Origin: Sva-07 sp963717385
GTDB lineage: Bacteria; Actinomycetota; Acidimicrobiia; Acidimicrobiales; Ilumatobacteraceae
DNA length: 64,000 bases
Assembly: GCA_963717385.1 (NCBI GenBank)
Contig: CAVQWE010000012.1
Location: forward strand, 104,868 to 168,867
Direction: 5' to 3'
Below the pieces are notes generated by a model that saw only the letters and a program-made list of their open reading frames with translations, made no database searches and was not told the origin of the DNA. The position numbers were made by a program, and so were the translations under genes. Positions 62,157 through 64,000 of the stretch are shown piece after piece. The first letter of the stretch is position 1. Each line of letters opens with the position of its first letter.

Positions 62157-63193
62157 AAGTGCTCGTCACGGGCCACGACGGATACATCGGCACGGTGCTC
62201 GTGCCGATGCTTCAGTCCGCGGGGCCATGAGGTGGTCGGCATGGACAGCATGCTGTTCGACGACGTGCGTGTTCGGCCAACGCCAGTCGCGCCCGGATGT
62301 CGAGTATCAGACTCGACGTCCGCGATGCCGAGCCGCAGCATCTTGCCGGGTCGACGCAGTCATTCACCTCGCCGGCATGAGCAACGACCCCGCCGGCGAC
62401 CTCAATCCCGACGCGACGTACGCCGTCAATCACGCGGCGTCGACACGGCTCGCCGAGTTGGCCAAGGAGCAGGGTGTCAGGCGGTTCCTGTTCTCCGTCG
62501 TCGTGCTCGACCTACGGCGCACACGGCGACGACTTCCTCGACGAGTCGGCCGAATTCCTTCCCGTCACGCCGTACGGCGAGTCGAAGGTGTTGGTCGAGC
62601 AGCGATCTGCATGAGCTGGCCGACGACACCTTCACGCCGACGTACCTGCGCAACGCCACGGCCTATGGTGTCTCGGAACGTCTGCGCGGCGATCTGGTCG
62701 TGAACAACCTGACCGGCTTCGCCGTGACGACCAACCAGGTCTACCTGAAGAGCGACGGTTCGTCGTGGCGACCGCTCGTGCACATCGAGGACATCTCGCG
62801 AGCGTTCTGCGTGCTGATGGAGGCCCCGCTCGATCTAGTCCACGACGAGGCGTTCAACGTGGGTCACACCGACGAGAACTACCGCATCAGCGACGTCGCC
62901 GAGATCGTCGGTGAGGTCACCGGCGCCGAGGTGACGATGTCCGACGAGGCGTTCAACGACCTGCGCAACTATCGAGTGAACTGCGACAAGCTCGTGTCGC
63001 GTTTCCCGAGGCCGACGCCGCAGTGGACGGTGCGCCGCGGCGCCGAGTCGCTGGAGGCGCGATGGTGGCCAACGGACTGACGATCGGGATCTCGAAGGTC
63101 GCGCGGTACATGCGGCTGCGTCACCTCCAGGAGATGATGGAAACGGGCGCACTGCTCCGCGACCTCCACTGGCCGATGGGGTCCGTCAGCATG
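62153..63193 (+). CDS. NAD-dependent epimerase/dehydratase, SDR (several frameshifts)
   Basis: About 345 residues in total. NAD loop KVLVTGHDGYIGTVLVPML, then DAVIHLAGMSNDPAGDLNPD, TYGAHGDDFLDES, PVTPYGESKVLVEQ (YxxxK), YLRNATAYGVSERLRGDLVV, WRPLVHIEDISRAFCVLMEA and FNVGHTDENYRISDVAEIV. Shifts near 62222, 62275, 62340, 62510, 62605 and 63062 divide it; the final part reads TVRRGAESLEAMVANGLTIG ... LLRDLHW, as in extended SDRs of sugar clusters. It probably acts on the CDP- or dTDP-sugar in this cluster. The true end near 63193 (overlapping the next ATG by ATGA) is inferred. Confidence 0.7.
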
Positions 63194-64000
63194 AGCACGA
63201 TCACTGCCTGCCGCGGATGTGGGTCGACGTTGCTCCGCCGTTTCTCGATCTCGGCGAGACACCGCTGGCCGATGCGCTCGTCGGACCGAGGTCGCGGCAG
63301 CCCCTGCAGCTCGAGGAGCGGTTCCCTCTCGCGGTGGCGTTCTGTCCCGACTGCTCGCTGGTGCAGATCACCGAGGACGTCGAGCCCGAGAAGCTCTTCG
63401 TCGACAACTACCTGTACTTCTCGTCGTTCTCCGATCACCTGCTGCAGCACAGCGCGACCACGCTGAAGGCCTGATCCGAACGCGTGGCTGTCGGACTTCG
63501 TCGCTGGTCGTCGAACTCGCCAGCAACGACGGGTATCTGCTCAAGAACTTCGTCGACGCAGGCATCCCGGCAGTCGGCTTCGATCCAGCCCCGGACCAGG
63601 CCGATGCCGCACGGTCGATCGGCGTCGAGACGCTCGAGGAGTTCTTCGGGCTCGACGCCGCTCAGCGCTCGCGGTCGCAGCGTGGACCCGCCGACGTGAT
63701 CATCGCCAACAACGTGATGGCCCACATTCCGGACCCGAACGACTTCGTTGCCGGCATGGCCCACCTGCTCGCGGACGACGGGGTGATCACGGTCGAGAAC
63801 CCGAGCGTGTGGGACCTCGTCGATCGCTGCGCGTTCGACACGATCTATCACGAGCACTTACTTCTATCACTCGTGTCTGTCGGTCAAGGCTCTCGTGGAA
63901 CGCCACGGGCTGCACCTCAACCACGTCGAGTACTTCGCTGACCTTCATGGCGGCACCAATCGATGGCACATCGGCCACCACGATGCGCCGACCGCCCACG
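63191..64000 (+). CDS. Sugar C-methyltransferase-like, class I SAM (partial, several frameshifts)
   Basis: Runs off the right edge. N-terminal zinc-type motif TACRGCGS then FLDLGETPLADALVGP and FCPDCSLVQITEDV, the putative Zn site of C-methyltransferases such as TylC3/NovU. The SAM core is VVELASNDGYLLKNFVDAGI, PAVGFDPAPDQADAAR and NNVMAHIPDPNDFVAGMAHL. The C-methyltransferase C-terminal domain begins IYHEHYFYHSCLSVKALVER. Shifts near 63225, 63474, 63495 and 63858. It likely adds a methyl group to a nucleotide-bound keto sugar made by the SDR. Confidence 0.75.

Noticed and set aside
58549..64000. Glycan cluster as pseudogenes
   Set aside because: Catalytic motifs are intact in every segment and breaks show no nonsense or missense decay; sequence error is more likely.

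Overview
This 64 kb window is chromosomal DNA from a high-GC actinobacterium, most likely a member of the Acidimicrobiia (Ilumatobacter-like). That placement is inferred from gene content: the actinobacterial mini ribosomal proteins bS22 and bL37, a DUF501 gene, the order mfd - mazG - SurA-like - eno - ftsB, many short ATGA/GTGA overlaps, and many starts that look leaderless. No phage, transposase, CRISPR array or rRNA was seen.

Layout. 0-6.2 kb: Ppx/GppA-like fragment, DUF501, and the accessory set of a molybdenum hydroxylase of the carbon-monoxide-dehydrogenase (cox/xdh) type (coxG, MobA-like transferase, two XdhC pieces, coxE, coxD), with one NlpC/P60 peptidase gene. 6.2-10.5 kb: GlgX-like debranching enzyme, FAD oxidoreductase, atypical SDR. 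10.5-15.7 kb: a tightly overlapping envelope operon (membrane glycosyltransferase, methyltransferase, YbhN-type flippase-like protein, GT2, lytic transglycosylase). 15.8-22.3 kb: structural hydroxylase genes coxM and coxS, then a membrane protein, HAD phosphatase, TrkA-type channel and PhnZ-like HD protein, then coxL. 22.3-46 kb: housekeeping genes (ftsB, eno, mazG, mfd, pth, rplY, prs, glmU, tRNA-Gln, ispE, rsmA, tatD-like, metG, rsmI) with a run of 6-TM membrane proteins. 46-53 kb: FetAB-like ABC exporter, ychF, PHP protein, beta-lactamase-fold hydrolase, bL37, VOC protein. 52.8-58.4 kb: surface locus with an LPXTG/VaFE protein divergent from a collagen-like/YVTN-propeller protein, then a lipoprotein. 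58.5-64 kb: nucleotide-sugar and surface-glycan cluster (GDP-mannose 3,5-epimerase, GT4, NUDIX, glucose-1-phosphate cytidylyltransferase, SDR epimerase, C-methyltransferase).

The hydroxylase genes form two blocks that together separate eno-ftsB from DUF501-ppx, genes that are normally neighbours. CoxL carries a PYRGAGR (form II) active-site loop, so its substrate need not be CO. Its stop overlaps the start of a PhnZ/MIOX-like HD protein.

About 20 genes are interrupted by single-base frameshifts. Each gene is clean protein code on both sides of the shift, and most shifts in the first 51 kb look like one inserted base. From 58.5 kb to the right end the frequency rises about tenfold. I treat these as probable sequence errors and annotate the whole genes, giving the shift positions.

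The most striking non-coding observations are: a tRNA-Gln whose encoded CCA shares its last A with the glmU start codon; three families of intergenic palindromic repeats; and a TANNNT box 6-7 bases before at least twelve start codons.
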